NCBI RefSeq assembly: GCF_000007825.1
Contig: NC_004722.1
Coordinates: forward strand, 5,120,001 to 5,184,000
DNA length: 64,000 nucleotides
Direction of reading: 5' to 3'
DNA from: Bacillus cereus ATCC 14579
GTDB taxonomy: Bacteria > Bacillota > Bacilli > Bacillales > Bacillaceae_G
A program made the translations under genes and the position numbers. Under the pieces are notes generated by a model that did not search any database, was not told the origin of the DNA, and saw only the letters and a program-made list of their open reading frames with translations. Each line of letters begins with the position of its first letter. Positions within the stretch are counted from its first letter, which is position 1. Shown piece after piece: positions 52,149-62,179 of the stretch.

Positions 52149-52979
52149 TTACTTAGCTACAAAATAATCAGTTACATGTTTCGCCCAAACATCATGTCCT
52201 TTTGCACTTGGGAAACCAAATTCTTCTTGTAGGTATGGTAAAATTGCTTTCGTTGAAGCATCCGGCCATGCTCCCCAATGATCAATATATGTATAATTAT
52301 TTTGCGTTGCAAATTGTTTTAATGCTTCAATCGATTTCGGGTAATTTTTCGCACCATACACTGGATTTGATGGTTGAATCATAATCGTAGCGCCTTTTGC
52401 ACTAGTAGAAAGTGCTTGAACAAACTTCTGTGTATTCACAACAGAGTTCCCATTACCAGTTTTACCGTTATCAGTAATAAATGGTGGTTCAAATAAAATC
52501 ACATCTGGATTGTCTTTCGCGATCTCTTTATCACGCTTATTCGCGATTAACTCTTCTGTGCTTTCACCCTTATATTCCTTTATAGTCACATTCCATAAAC
52601 CTTTACCATAAGCAGTTTCTAAATTAGCCGTTAGCTTAGCTGCCCAAGCACCTTTTTCAGATGAAGAAGCTTCATCACCAACAATAACAAGATTTACTGC
52701 CTTTTTATCCTCAGCAGCTTTCTTTAACTTCTCTTTCACTGCATCTGGCAAGTTCTTCGCATAGGCTTCATTAAAAGATGACTTCGTATCTTGTTTTTTC
52801 TCTTCCTTTTTCTCTTCTTTCTTCACTCCGCTATCTTTCACTTCATCCTTTGTTTTCGTTACTTCACTCGTTTGTCCTGTTGCATTCGCAATCTTCTTAT
52901 TCCAGTACAATTTACCGCTCACAATCGAAGCAACAAACAATACAAAAATAACAAGGACAAGTACTGCTTTCTTATTCAT
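52149..52979 (-). CDS. Membrane-anchored SGNH/GDSL-like protein
   Basis: The 276 residues comprise an N-terminal membrane anchor (about 5-22), a charged KKEEKKEEKK linker (about 50-65), and an SGNH-type domain (about 90-275). Block I reads IVGDEASS, with Glu where the catalytic Ser of GDS usually sits, and the block V DxxH is not obvious (FGFPSAKGHDVW). Either the alignment shifts to a nearby Ser or the enzyme is degenerate. SGNH proteins in polysaccharide loci often remove acetyl groups; that role is inferred. It lies between galE and the LCP gene. Confidence 0.65.
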   Translation of the reverse strand: MNKKAVLVLVIFVLFVASIVSGKLYWNKKIANATGQTSEVTKTKDEVKDSGVKKEEKKEEKKQDTKSSFNEAYAKNLPDAVKEKLKKAAEDKKAVNLVIVGDEASSSEKGAWAAKLTANLETAYGKGLWNVTIKEYKGESTEELIANKRDKEIAKDNPDVILFEPPFITDNGKTGNGNSVVNTQKFVQALSTSAKGATIMIQPSNPVYGAKNYPKSIEALKQFATQNNYTYIDHWGAWPDASTKAILPYLQEEFGFPSAKGHDVWAKHVTDYFVAK

Positions 52980-53040
52980 CGATTCACCTCATCTATTAAT
53001 CTCACAATATATAATACTAATATAAATCCATGCAAAAATA

Positions 53041-53069
53041 AACCCAACTCCTTCCAAAGGAGTTGGGTT
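53041..53069 (-). terminator. Terminator of the LCP gene
   Basis: A 13-bp perfect stem (53041-53053 with 53057-53069) and a short loop; the minus-strand 3' side is U-rich. Confidence 0.85.
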
Positions 53070-53077
53070 ATTACATA

Positions 53078-53992
53078 CTACTTGGTCACTTCAAGATGCG
53101 CTCTTAACTTATTCGTTAAATCTTGTTTTGCTGCCTCTGGGACATAGTAGTACCAAATACCATCAGCGGCTTTGTGACCGTCACCTGGGATTTGAATATC
53201 TTCACTGTTTTCCAGACAATTTTTATAATTCTTTTGCATATCAAACATTTGATCTTGCGTTAAGTTTGTCTTCACATTTTTTTGAATTGCTGTTAACACA
53301 TCACCATAACTTGTTAAAGAAGAGAAAGTAGCGCCTTTCTTAATAACAGCTTGCATCACTTGGCGCTGACGCATTTGACGTCCGAAGTCACCACGTGGGT
53401 CTTCATAGCGCATACGTGTGAATGATAGTGCCTCATCACCTGTTAAATGAATATTTCCTTTAGCAAAATGATGCTTGTCTTGTTTAAACTCTAAATCATT
53501 ATTGACATCTACCCCACCAACTGCATCCACAATATCCTTAAATCCTGCCATATTCACTTCAATATAATAATTAATAGGAACATTCAAGAATTTTTCTACT
53601 GTCGCTACAGACATGTCTACCCCACCAAATGCGTAGGCATGGTTAATTTTATCACTCTTTCCTTTTCCAACAATTTCAGTATATGTATCACGTGGAATAC
53701 TCACTGTCTTCATAGAATTATTTTTAGGGTTTAATGTAATAAGTATTAAAGAATCAGATCTACCTTTTTCATTCCCACGTTCATCTACCCCTAATAATAA
53801 AATTGAAACGGGTTCAGATTTGCTAATTTTCACTTCTTCAGTACCTTTAGAATCTTTATCGCGTTTCAATGGCTTATGAACTTCATCTAATGTTTTTGAG
53901 ACAGAAGAGTATATACTATAGGCATAAGCTCCTCCACCTATAATTAGGATTCCTATAATTCCTAATATCCAAAATAGGATTTTCTTTTTCAT
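53078..53992 (-). CDS. LytR-CpsA-Psr (LCP) family glycopolymer ligase
   Basis: The 304 residues comprise one membrane helix (about 5-27) and then the extracytoplasmic LCP domain. Visible are the pyrophosphate-binding residues in LGVDERG, DSLILITLNP, SIPRDTYTEI and SFTRMRYEDPRGDFGRQ. LCP enzymes move undecaprenyl-linked polymers onto peptidoglycan. Its place next to Wzx/Wzy genes suggests that it attaches this polysaccharide to the wall. The start is ATG 53992; a GAAGGAT site lies upstream. Confidence 0.93.
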   Translation of the reverse strand: MKKKILFWILGIIGILIIGGGAYAYSIYSSVSKTLDEVHKPLKRDKDSKGTEEVKISKSEPVSILLLGVDERGNEKGRSDSLILITLNPKNNSMKTVSIPRDTYTEIVGKGKSDKINHAYAFGGVDMSVATVEKFLNVPINYYIEVNMAGFKDIVDAVGGVDVNNDLEFKQDKHHFAKGNIHLTGDEALSFTRMRYEDPRGDFGRQMRQRQVMQAVIKKGATFSSLTSYGDVLTAIQKNVKTNLTQDQMFDMQKNYKNCLENSEDIQIPGDGHKAADGIWYYYVPEAAKQDLTNKLRAHLEVTK

Positions 53993-54132
53993 TTTTTATC
54001 CTTCTTTCTACTTATTCACTGTTCTCTGCATCTGATTTTTAAAAATACATATATTAAAATGTATTACCACGTTTCCTTAGAAATAACCTTAGGAAGTTTT
54101 TTGCAGTCAAAGTTTTAATAAAAATAAATGTA

Positions 54133-55554
54133 TCATTTAGATTTCATGAGCATTTTTATATTACTCCACAAATATATTATATCATTTTTCTTAATCATTA
54201 AGTAAATCACATATACTACCAGATAGATGCATACAGCTGATATAACACTTAAATACCATGATATAATAATAAATATAATCGTTATAACTATCTCTAATAT
54301 AATGTCCTTCTTAACTTCAATATCCAAGAACCTTGCTAGATAAATTTCTGCAATAATACACCTAAATGCCAATAAGAATATTATACATAAAATTGTTAAG
54401 TGCAAACTATTGAATACAAACACGCTTAGACACGTTAATAATAAACTCATTGCTACCGTAATTAAATTTATTATTAGCATCCACTTTTCCTTACGAAGTG
54501 TTTTCAAATACGTATTAATTAATAATAACATTTTACTTTCATACAAACACATTGGAAATAACAATGCCATATAAATTAAACTATCAGCATATTGCGGTAA
54601 CCACGCTGATAGGATTACTTTTGCTGGATAATAAAAAACTAACAACCCTACTAACGGTATCATAATTGTAGTTCTTATAGTTTTGTAAATAAAAGGTAAA
54701 TTTTCTTGTGATGTACGACGTAAAGCAGGAAATAAAACCACTGCTATTGCATTAATGAACAGTAGCAACATATTGGCGATACTTAAAGTTAATGAAATCT
54801 TACCAAATATTTCAATACTCCAATTACGCTCAATAAAAAAGCGTACGATACCAATAATAAGCAGGCTCGCAAAATTAGCAAATAATAATTTACTCCCAAC
54901 AGATATATTTACATATATCTCTTTGGCACTCATCTTAATGGATTCAAACTTCCCAAACACTAACTCCCGACAAACAAAAAATGAATAAATTACGGAAAAG
55001 ATTTTCCCAATAACATCCGCAAGAATAAGATATTCAAACTCCTTAACTCCATTCATTAAAAAAGCTATAACTAATATAAAATAAATGGATCGCTCTAAAA
55101 TAATTATGATTGAAAACTCTTTAATTCGATTTGTCGCTTGCAACATAAATGTCAATAATGAACGTGGGACTACTAATACTCCAGTTAAACAAGTTAATGC
55201 TACGACAATAGTTTTACTTGTATCTGTAGCAATCGAAATATAATATAATAAAATTGCAGAATTTGCAATAATATCAAAAACAACTAGAAACCAATACTGT
55301 GAAACAAAAACGGGCTTACGCAAGTCGCTATATTCCCAACCTCCATAACGCAAATACGCCCCATCTGTTAAACCTAAAGACATATATGATATATATGAAG
55401 AATAAAAAATATACAATTGCCAATATCCATAATTACTAACATCAATAAATCTAGGAACGATTAAAAGTAATACTGTGGAAATAATTATAGACAAAATATT
55501 AGCAATAAATGTATAAGAGAAATTACGAGCAAATTTTTTCACTTTATAGTTCAT
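54133..55554 (-). CDS. Polysaccharide flippase (Wzx-like, MATE/MOP family)
   Basis: This 473-residue protein has about fourteen membrane helices and belongs to the oligosaccharide flippase group. It moves the lipid-linked repeat unit to the outer face for Wzy. The region is notably AT-rich. The start follows AGAGGTAAT. It is separated from the upstream glycosyltransferase gene by 151 bp that contain a terminator-like hairpin. Confidence 0.88.
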   Translation of the reverse strand: MNYKVKKFARNFSYTFIANILSIIISTVLLLIVPRFIDVSNYGYWQLYIFYSSYISYMSLGLTDGAYLRYGGWEYSDLRKPVFVSQYWFLVVFDIIANSAILLYYISIATDTSKTIVVALTCLTGVLVVPRSLLTFMLQATNRIKEFSIIIILERSIYFILVIAFLMNGVKEFEYLILADVIGKIFSVIYSFFVCRELVFGKFESIKMSAKEIYVNISVGSKLLFANFASLLIIGIVRFFIERNWSIEIFGKISLTLSIANMLLLFINAIAVVLFPALRRTSQENLPFIYKTIRTTIMIPLVGLLVFYYPAKVILSAWLPQYADSLIYMALLFPMCLYESKMLLLINTYLKTLRKEKWMLIINLITVAMSLLLTCLSVFVFNSLHLTILCIIFLLAFRCIIAEIYLARFLDIEVKKDIILEIVITIIFIIISWYLSVISAVCIYLVVYVIYLMIKKNDIIYLWSNIKMLMKSK

Positions 55555-55642
55555 TTTATTACCTCTTTAATTCTACGCAATAGCGTATATAACTAAACAA
55601 CAGCCGAACTCTTTAAACTAAAATATAATTCTTAAACTATAA

Positions 55643-55670
55643 AAATGGTAGCCCTCTAAAGAACTACCAT
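55643..55670 (-). terminator. Internal terminator-like hairpin in the polysaccharide locus
   Basis: ATGGTAG with CTACCAT, and a U run on the minus strand (CCATTTTTAT). It lies between the family-2 glycosyltransferase and flippase genes. Confidence 0.6.
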
Positions 55671-55705
55671 TCAAGATTTATATTTTCATTTCTATATTAA
55701 CAATT

Positions 55706-56665
55706 TTAGTTACTTGGTTTAGCATTCTTCCAGATAAAATAATATAAATTAAGATTTAATCTAGCAAGCACACAAGAAAACTTAACAAATTTACTCGTTA
55801 AATCATTAATTTTAAATTTATACAAATTTTTCTTCAATCTTTCTTTGTCTTGTCTTCTAATCTTATCTTCGTGAATACCATTCATTAACAAACTAATATT
55901 TAAATGCATATAGTAGTTTTTATACTGTTCTAATTCAATTCCCTTTTGATCATTAAGTAAGTTTATAATATTATCCAAAGAGTTAAGGGCTGTTAGTTTT
56001 TTAAAACTAAAATTTGATTTAGAAGCATTATTATTGTGAATTATATAATGATAATACGGAGTTGAATCATATACAATTTGTTTAGACTCTAAAATTGCTT
56101 GACAACAAAATAATAAATCTTCACAAAAATGTATATCCTCATCCAAATATAAATTTTTTTTACGAAATAAATCTACTGAAAAAAGTTTATTACATAAGAA
56201 ACCTCTAAAATCATTTGGATTAAGAATAGAATTTAATGTGTCTTCTTTATTTAAAATTTTTGTACTTAATTCAACAGGCCTGCTTATTAGTAATCCGTTT
56301 ATATCTTCTTTCACATAGCCACACATAGCAATATCTGCTTTGTGCTGAATAATTAATTCATATAGCTTATTAATCATATTTGGCTCTATCCAATCATCTG
56401 GATCTACAAAACCAATATAATTTCCATTTGCCTTATTCAATCCTACATTTCTCGCAGAGGAAACTCCTCCATTCTCTTTATGAAAGACAATAAAACGCTC
56501 ATCTTTTTCTGCATATTGGTCACAAATCAATCCACTCTGATCTGTAGATCCGTCATTTACCAATACAATTTCTAAATTTTGATATTCTTGTTTTATAATG
56601 CTATCTAAGCATCTTGGTAAGAACCCTTCAACATTATATATAGGAACTATAAGAGAAATTAACAT
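55706..56665 (-). CDS. Family 2 glycosyltransferase
   Basis: This 319-residue enzyme has a GT-A domain with the nucleotide-binding block LIVPIYNVEGF, VLVNDGSTDQS, and the DDW metal site in FVDPDDWIEPNM. It adds one sugar of the repeat unit; donor and acceptor cannot be told. The start at 56665 has AAAGAGG 7 nt upstream and fits the family start; the frame reaching 56782 overlaps the polymerase gene. It is downstream of the Wzy-like gene. Confidence 0.9.
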   Translation of the reverse strand: MLISLIVPIYNVEGFLPRCLDSIIKQEYQNLEIVLVNDGSTDQSGLICDQYAEKDERFIVFHKENGGVSSARNVGLNKANGNYIGFVDPDDWIEPNMINKLYELIIQHKADIAMCGYVKEDINGLLISRPVELSTKILNKEDTLNSILNPNDFRGFLCNKLFSVDLFRKKNLYLDEDIHFCEDLLFCCQAILESKQIVYDSTPYYHYIIHNNNASKSNFSFKKLTALNSLDNIINLLNDQKGIELEQYKNYYMHLNISLLMNGIHEDKIRRQDKERLKKNLYKFKINDLTSKFVKFSCVLARLNLNLYYFIWKNAKPSN

Positions 56666-56712
56666 TTTAAACCTCTTTCCTATGAAATCCAACAAATTCA
56701 TAACTAATGAAA

Positions 56713-58155
56713 CTACGTTGTCGTTTGAACCCTTTTTTTCTTTTGACCAGATAGTATTATTGTCCCTAATAAAATTAAACATATAGTTAAAATATTAATT
56801 AAACTAAATGTAGATACAATAAATGATGTAAAAGTATCTCGTGGTGCATAGAGTAATAAGCGAGTCATAGATAGACACATCCAGGCTCCTAAGATACCAG
56901 CCCTAAACAATTTATTCATACATCCTAAAATAATCCCTAAAATAAAGTTCCCAATAATTATACCGAAATAACTAAAATCCTTATATAGTTCAGCTACATA
57001 GCTCGATCCATATCCCCAGCCGTTCAAATATCTCTTAGGACTTAAAATGTATGAAACACTTTCCGCAAAGTTATTACCATATAATGCAGAATCCAGGCTC
57101 TGAGGAACATATTTTGGTACATCTATCAAAAATTGAGTTATAGCATTACTATTAATAAAATCAATGAGTCTACCAATAGTATATATTTTTCCCTCAGACA
57201 GTTGACCAGCCAATGTTTGAGCATAACCAATCAAATTGACACTTACACCTTGAGCGTAGAAGAATTCAATTATACCATCTAAAAATGAATGCTCTACTGA
57301 ACTATCCATACGTAAATATGAAACTGTATTTAATAACAAAATCATAAAGGGTAATGCACAAATACAAGCAAGTATCTCTTTTTTTCCAAACCATTTTTCC
57401 TTCTTATCAGTATAATTTCGAAGGCAAAGATATACTAGAACTATCAATATATTTAGAACAAAATTATTTCTCTGTCCTACCGCTAATGATAAACAACCTA
57501 ATAGAACATATAAAACTAAAGGAATAAAGGATTTCTTTTTTGTAGGTAGTGTACCTAGATATATAAATAACGCGGTCGGACACATTTCTGCTAATTTAAT
57601 AACCCATCCTGGAAATGAAGATGCGTATGAAGCATAAAGTTCAGTATAACCAACATTATTTGTAAATTTTGCTTTATCCCATAGCACTAAAACATTAAAA
57701 ATATAGGTAATGTAAAATAATGATTTACTTACTAGAGCTACATTTTTAATATTATTCTCAGTAAAAAACTTTGACTTTTTACCTTTATAAGCCCTGTTAT
57801 TCTTCACTAATGCATATCCCAAAAAGAGAAACAACAAGCTGAAAAATAAACTAATAAAAATACTCCATATTACCTTTTCATCACCGAAATCTAAACCATA
57901 ATAGCTATTATTATATTTATCATAATAACCAAAGAGTGGCTTAACTACCAATCTAGCTACTAAAAAAGTAAAAAAGGTACTATTAAAAGCAAAAAATATA
58001 ATTCTCTCACTAAATTTTTCACAAGAATATAATAAATTGTGAATCAACATACCACAAATTGCTACTAAGAGAATATTAAGATTTAAAAATAGGGCCCCTA
58101 TACCAAACATACTTACAGCAAAAAACAAAATTATATATCGAATAATTTTTTGCAA
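56713..58155 (-). CDS. O-antigen/polysaccharide polymerase (Wzy-like)
   Basis: This 480-residue protein has about twelve membrane helices and a large loop between late helices (about 300-370), the pattern of Wzy polymerases. Sequence identity among them is low, so the call rests on topology and on place between glycosyltransferases and a flippase. It should join repeat units outside the membrane. The start is TTG with GGAGGGTAATAGGAC upstream. Confidence 0.8.
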   Translation of the reverse strand: MQKIIRYIILFFAVSMFGIGALFLNLNILLVAICGMLIHNLLYSCEKFSERIIFFAFNSTFFTFLVARLVVKPLFGYYDKYNNSYYGLDFGDEKVIWSIFISLFFSLLFLFLGYALVKNNRAYKGKKSKFFTENNIKNVALVSKSLFYITYIFNVLVLWDKAKFTNNVGYTELYASYASSFPGWVIKLAEMCPTALFIYLGTLPTKKKSFIPLVLYVLLGCLSLAVGQRNNFVLNILIVLVYLCLRNYTDKKEKWFGKKEILACICALPFMILLLNTVSYLRMDSSVEHSFLDGIIEFFYAQGVSVNLIGYAQTLAGQLSEGKIYTIGRLIDFINSNAITQFLIDVPKYVPQSLDSALYGNNFAESVSYILSPKRYLNGWGYGSSYVAELYKDFSYFGIIIGNFILGIILGCMNKLFRAGILGAWMCLSMTRLLLYAPRDTFTSFIVSTFSLINILTICLILLGTIILSGQKKKRVQTTT

Positions 58156-58204
58156 GTCCTATTACCCTCCTATAAAATTTACACATAATCATTTTAGATA
58201 ATAT

Positions 58205-59476
58205 CTACAAGGACCCAGAACTAGACTTCCCAAGTTTAGTAGCAAATTTGGAATAAAGAACCTTAGCATTACTTCTTTCCTTCCAAATATTTAATGCATT
58301 ATCGCACATTTTCTTATACGACCCATTATCCATTATGTGGAATTCGTTAAGTGATTCAACAATTTGTGAAACTGTACAATCTTTATCTAATAGGTATCCA
58401 TTTTTTCCATTTTCAACAATTTCCCTTGTACCACCAACATCCGTAGCGATAACTGGAAGCCCCATAGATATTGCTTCCATGATTGCTACAGGTACTCCTT
58501 CGGATGCAGATAAATTAACAAAAACAGTTGCAGGATTTTCTTTATACCAATTTAAAACTTCTTGATTTTTAACGAATCCAGTAAATTTAACTTGTTTCAT
58601 ATTAAGCTTACTTTTGGCTAATTTTTTTATACGTTCAAATTCTGGTCCTCCACCAATATGAGTCCAGGAATATTGGATATCCTTCTCTTCTAACTTTACT
58701 AATGCTTCTATTAGTAAATCAATTCTTTTTACTTTGCGTACTACAGAACAGCTCACAATATATAACTGATCGTTCATAGTATTACTAAGTACATTAGTTG
58801 AGATTGTTCCCAACCTTTCTACACTTACCTTATCCTTATATGCAGGATATGTTTGATTTAAAGCATCTACTCCGTCTTGCGAACAAGGATATACTGCATC
58901 AAGAGACTTTAATAAATAGTCTCTCTCCGGTAAATATTTTAAAGGTGCCGCATCTTCATACAAATCATATCTATGCGCGCGCGAAATTGTATATGGATTT
59001 CTTTCCTTAAAATATTTATGCTTTAATTCTACAGCAACTCTTGCAGTTATGTATAACCAATAACTATATACTGTAATTGAATCATACTGTTCAAAATCGT
59101 ACTCATTCAATTGATGCTCCACTCGATCATATACATCCATTGCACGACTTTCAAAATAATAACAATATAATTTATGCGACAGTTTCCCTTTAGAATCCGC
59201 TTTAATCATTTTTGTTTTTAATTTATCTTTATTAATAGTACTAAATTGCCTTAATACCATTTTGGCTTTTCCTGCAATGGAATGTTTTATTCCTATTGGT
59301 AAAATTACAACATTTTCAGGGACAGTCCTAGTCTGTTGCATCTCATTAGATACCATAGTGGAAATAATATAAATCTTTTTATAACTCTTAGATAGGTACT
59401 CTATTTCTGATTCCAAATATTCCTCACCTTTATGAAAAGGGTAATAATTGGTCAAGAGTATCAAACAATTATTCAC
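58205..59476 (-). CDS. Family 4 glycosyltransferase
   Basis: This 423-residue GT-B enzyme has a C-terminal donor site with the conserved ASEGVPVAIMEAISMGLPV and GTREIVENGKNGYLL blocks (about 320-370). It transfers a sugar from an NDP donor to the growing repeat unit. The start is GTG 59476, sharing one base with the sugar transferase stop (TAGTG), so translation is coupled. The N-terminal region is divergent, so the acceptor is unknown. Confidence 0.88.
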   Translation of the reverse strand: MNNCLILLTNYYPFHKGEEYLESEIEYLSKSYKKIYIISTMVSNEMQQTRTVPENVVILPIGIKHSIAGKAKMVLRQFSTINKDKLKTKMIKADSKGKLSHKLYCYYFESRAMDVYDRVEHQLNEYDFEQYDSITVYSYWLYITARVAVELKHKYFKERNPYTISRAHRYDLYEDAAPLKYLPERDYLLKSLDAVYPCSQDGVDALNQTYPAYKDKVSVERLGTISTNVLSNTMNDQLYIVSCSVVRKVKRIDLLIEALVKLEEKDIQYSWTHIGGGPEFERIKKLAKSKLNMKQVKFTGFVKNQEVLNWYKENPATVFVNLSASEGVPVAIMEAISMGLPVIATDVGGTREIVENGKNGYLLDKDCTVSQIVESLNEFHIMDNGSYKKMCDNALNIWKERSNAKVLYSKFATKLGKSSSGSL

Positions 59477-60093
59477 TAATTTCCCACCTTTTGTTTTTCA
59501 TCGTTATTTCTATTTATATTTTTTGATTTTATTACAGAGGCTGCCGTTAAGAATATAACCTTTAGATCCAACATAAACGATACATTTTCTACATAATACA
59601 CATCATTTTTCACACGTTGCTCCATTGTAGAATTATTTCTTAAGACCGCTTGATTATAACCTGTAATACCAGGACGGACATCAAATTTTTTAAAGAATTC
59701 TTTTGGATAAATATCCTTATTTCCTAATGGACTTGGTCTTGGACCTACAAAACTCATATCACCTTTTAGTACATTAAGTAGTTGTGGAAGTTCGTCTATA
59801 CTTGTCTTCCTTAAAACATTCCCAATTTTTGTTACCCTTGGATCGTTATCAGAATTAAATGTACTACCATCTTCATTACGAATATCCGGTGCATTTACTT
59901 TCATCGAACGAAACTTATACATAGGAAATTCTCTCATTCCTTTTCCTAATCTAGGCGCATTATAGAAAACAGGTCCCTTATCTTCTAATTTAATCATAAT
60001 AACTACCGGTATCATGATTATTAGTAAAAAAGGAAGTAATAATAAAGAGCCTATTATATCAAAAACGCGTTTAATACCATAACGGTACATCAT
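59476..60093 (-). CDS. Initiating undecaprenyl-phosphate sugar-1-phosphate transferase
   Basis: This 205-residue protein has the bacterial sugar transferase domain: one membrane helix (about 12-35), the KFRSM motif, the catalytic DE in TSIDELPQLLNVLKGDMSF, and VGPRP. Short (PglC-type) enzymes of this length load the first sugar phosphate onto undecaprenyl phosphate. Together with the dehydratase and aminotransferase genes, a di-N-acetylated amino sugar donor is plausible. It overlaps the epimerase gene by 23 bp. Confidence 0.92.
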   Translation of the reverse strand: MMYRYGIKRVFDIIGSLLLLPFLLIIMIPVVIMIKLEDKGPVFYNAPRLGKGMREFPMYKFRSMKVNAPDIRNEDGSTFNSDNDPRVTKIGNVLRKTSIDELPQLLNVLKGDMSFVGPRPSPLGNKDIYPKEFFKKFDVRPGITGYNQAVLRNNSTMEQRVKNDVYYVENVSFMLDLKVIFLTAASVIKSKNINRNNDEKQKVGN

Positions 60094-60976
60094 CCAACCC
60101 CCGCATTAATAAATGTATTTCTTCTACAGCTGTAGCAAAATTATAATCTGTTGAAAAATCTAGTAATTCCTTTGCTTTACTACTATCCATATAAGAAGAA
60201 TGTATTCCTTCATTAGCATTAGGATTTTTCACTAATAAATTATCTTTGTTTCCAAACGCATTATTAATTGTATTTGCAACTTCATAATTTGTTAAAGCAT
60301 CCCCGCTACCTATATTAAAAGTACCTGAAACCTTCTCTTGTTTTAATGCATAAATTACAGATTTTGCTGCATCTTTTGCATATAGAAACTCTCTTTTTGC
60401 AACACTATTAGCATGTAAAGTTAATTGTTCACCATGAAATGCTTGTCTGAAAAATCTATTAATCATATAATTATTTTTTTCATTAAACCCATATAAATGG
60501 GCGAACCTCAAGTTTTTAATACAAAGCCCTTTTTTTCTAGAATAAATATTTCCAATATGCTCACAGGCCAACTTACTAACACCGTACATTAAATCAGGTA
60601 ACGGTAACTCCTTCTCATTCCACGGTAGGGACGTTTCATCAGAGTAGGCTGATATTGTAGATGCATACACAATATTACTAATATTATTTTCATAGCATGC
60701 ATCGTATAAATTTTGTGTTAGAATTTCATTATCATGAAACTCAGATATCTTCCCTTGGCTACCTCTTGTGGCTGCAAGATGCACCACTGCATCTACATCA
60801 TTTAATTGATTTATCAAGTCTTCCAAAGTATAATCCGAAACTCTGTATTCGTAATCATTTATCGCTTTATTACCAATACTTCTTGTTAAAATGATAGGCG
60901 TATTCCCATCATTTTTAATGCTTTCAACAACGTATTGACCTAGAAAACCCGTTCCACCAGTAACAGCTATTTTCAT
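60071..60976 (-). CDS. NAD-dependent epimerase/dehydratase
   Basis: This 301-residue extended SDR has the Rossmann motif TGGTGFLGQY and the catalytic YGVSK. It probably acts on a nucleotide sugar in the polysaccharide pathway, either as a C4 reductase/epimerase or on a keto intermediate. It overlaps the initiating transferase gene, as seen in pathways where a 4-keto sugar is reduced just before loading, but substrate and product are unknown. Confidence 0.85.
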   Translation of the reverse strand: MKIAVTGGTGFLGQYVVESIKNDGNTPIILTRSIGNKAINDYEYRVSDYTLEDLINQLNDVDAVVHLAATRGSQGKISEFHDNEILTQNLYDACYENNISNIVYASTISAYSDETSLPWNEKELPLPDLMYGVSKLACEHIGNIYSRKKGLCIKNLRFAHLYGFNEKNNYMINRFFRQAFHGEQLTLHANSVAKREFLYAKDAAKSVIYALKQEKVSGTFNIGSGDALTNYEVANTINNAFGNKDNLLVKNPNANEGIHSSYMDSSKAKELLDFSTDYNFATAVEEIHLLMRGLDDVPLWY

Positions 60977-61047
60977 CTTAGTCTCTCTCTCCGTAATTTG
61001 TTTTTAATCCTAACTAGCACTACTCTCAAATTATTCAATGGCTTTAT

Positions 61048-62163
61048 TTAATCTTTATAAATAAAATATCCAATTTTATCATTTTTACCATTTACTGGAC
61101 GTATATTATCTCCTTGTTTGTAATAATTAAAGCTATCTAGGGAATTTTCTATTTGGTTTTCAAATGCCAAATAATCTGCTGCGGTATTTGGTTTTTGACA
61201 GATAAATTCCAAAATATATTTATCATTTGGATTTTTTTTGACATTCTCCAATTCAGAAGTATCTCCATTTAATAAGTGCTCAAATGTTAGCTTCATTAAA
61301 TTAACTTCATTATAATAAGATAGTAAATTCCACATATGGCAACCATCTAAACGAGGGGTTATTTCAATAATATATGGCATTCCCTCTTCTAATTTCATTT
61401 GCGCATAAACAGGTCCATTTTTTATTTCTAATTTGGCACATGCAGCTTCTATTATGCCATTTAATAAACTCGTAGTATTAGAATTAAGGTTTACAGTTGG
61501 GACAATGTGTTTATGAATTAATCCCGTATATTCAGGCCAAGTTTCTCTATCGGACGCAACTAAATACTTCACTTTTCCATTTACTAGATAACCATTTACA
61601 GAAAGTTCTGGACCAGAAATATATTGCTCTAATATTACTAATCCTGAACGAGAATATTCTGTAGCAGCCTTATAGCTTTCTACATATTCCTCTCGATTTT
61701 GAACTAATTTTACCCCTCTTTGCCCTTGTGAATCAGCTGGTTTTAAGATAAAAGGAAATTCCATTTTTAATTCATCATCTTCACTTTTTACAACCTGAAA
61801 TTTTACATTTCCTTCAAAGTCGTTCCCCAAAGTTTTTCTCATTAAGTCCTTATTATTACATATACGTGCCGTTTTTTCTGATACAAAATGTGGCATTTCT
61901 AATTTTTCACTGATTAAAGATGCTATCGGCATAGCTAAGTCTGAACCTGTAGAGTAAACAACAGAAATTTGGTTTTTCTCGATATAATCAATAATTGCCT
62001 CTGAATCTAAAATATTTATTTCGGCAAAGTGATCTGCTACATCTGCTCCTGGTCCATCTTTAGCCATTGCACAAGCATAAGTTTCATATCCCACTTTTTT
62101 CAGTTCCAAGATTGCATCCATCTGAACTGCTGCAACTCCTAGAATTAGAACTCTTTTTTTCAT
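61048..62163 (-). CDS. ATP-grasp ligase in the polysaccharide locus
   Basis: This 371-residue protein shows a pre-ATP-grasp fold with a ILGVAAVQMDAI opening, then an ATP-grasp domain with FILKPADSQGQRGV (ATP loop) and the metal-binding IIEITPRLDG. Such ligases join a carboxylate to an amine through an acyl phosphate. In sugar loci they attach amino acids to amino sugars, which fits the aminotransferase directly upstream. The start follows GGAGAAC. The partner amine and acid are unknown. Confidence 0.85.
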   Translation of the reverse strand: MKKRVLILGVAAVQMDAILELKKVGYETYACAMAKDGPGADVADHFAEINILDSEAIIDYIEKNQISVVYSTGSDLAMPIASLISEKLEMPHFVSEKTARICNNKDLMRKTLGNDFEGNVKFQVVKSEDDELKMEFPFILKPADSQGQRGVKLVQNREEYVESYKAATEYSRSGLVILEQYISGPELSVNGYLVNGKVKYLVASDRETWPEYTGLIHKHIVPTVNLNSNTTSLLNGIIEAACAKLEIKNGPVYAQMKLEEGMPYIIEITPRLDGCHMWNLLSYYNEVNLMKLTFEHLLNGDTSELENVKKNPNDKYILEFICQKPNTAADYLAFENQIENSLDSFNYYKQGDNIRPVNGKNDKIGYFIYKD

Positions 62164-62179
62164 ATATTTATAGTTCTCC

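Noticed and set aside
52791..53147. 118-codon plus-strand frame
   Set aside because: Antisense to the SGNH-like and LCP genes with a poly-Phe/Leu start; no start signal.
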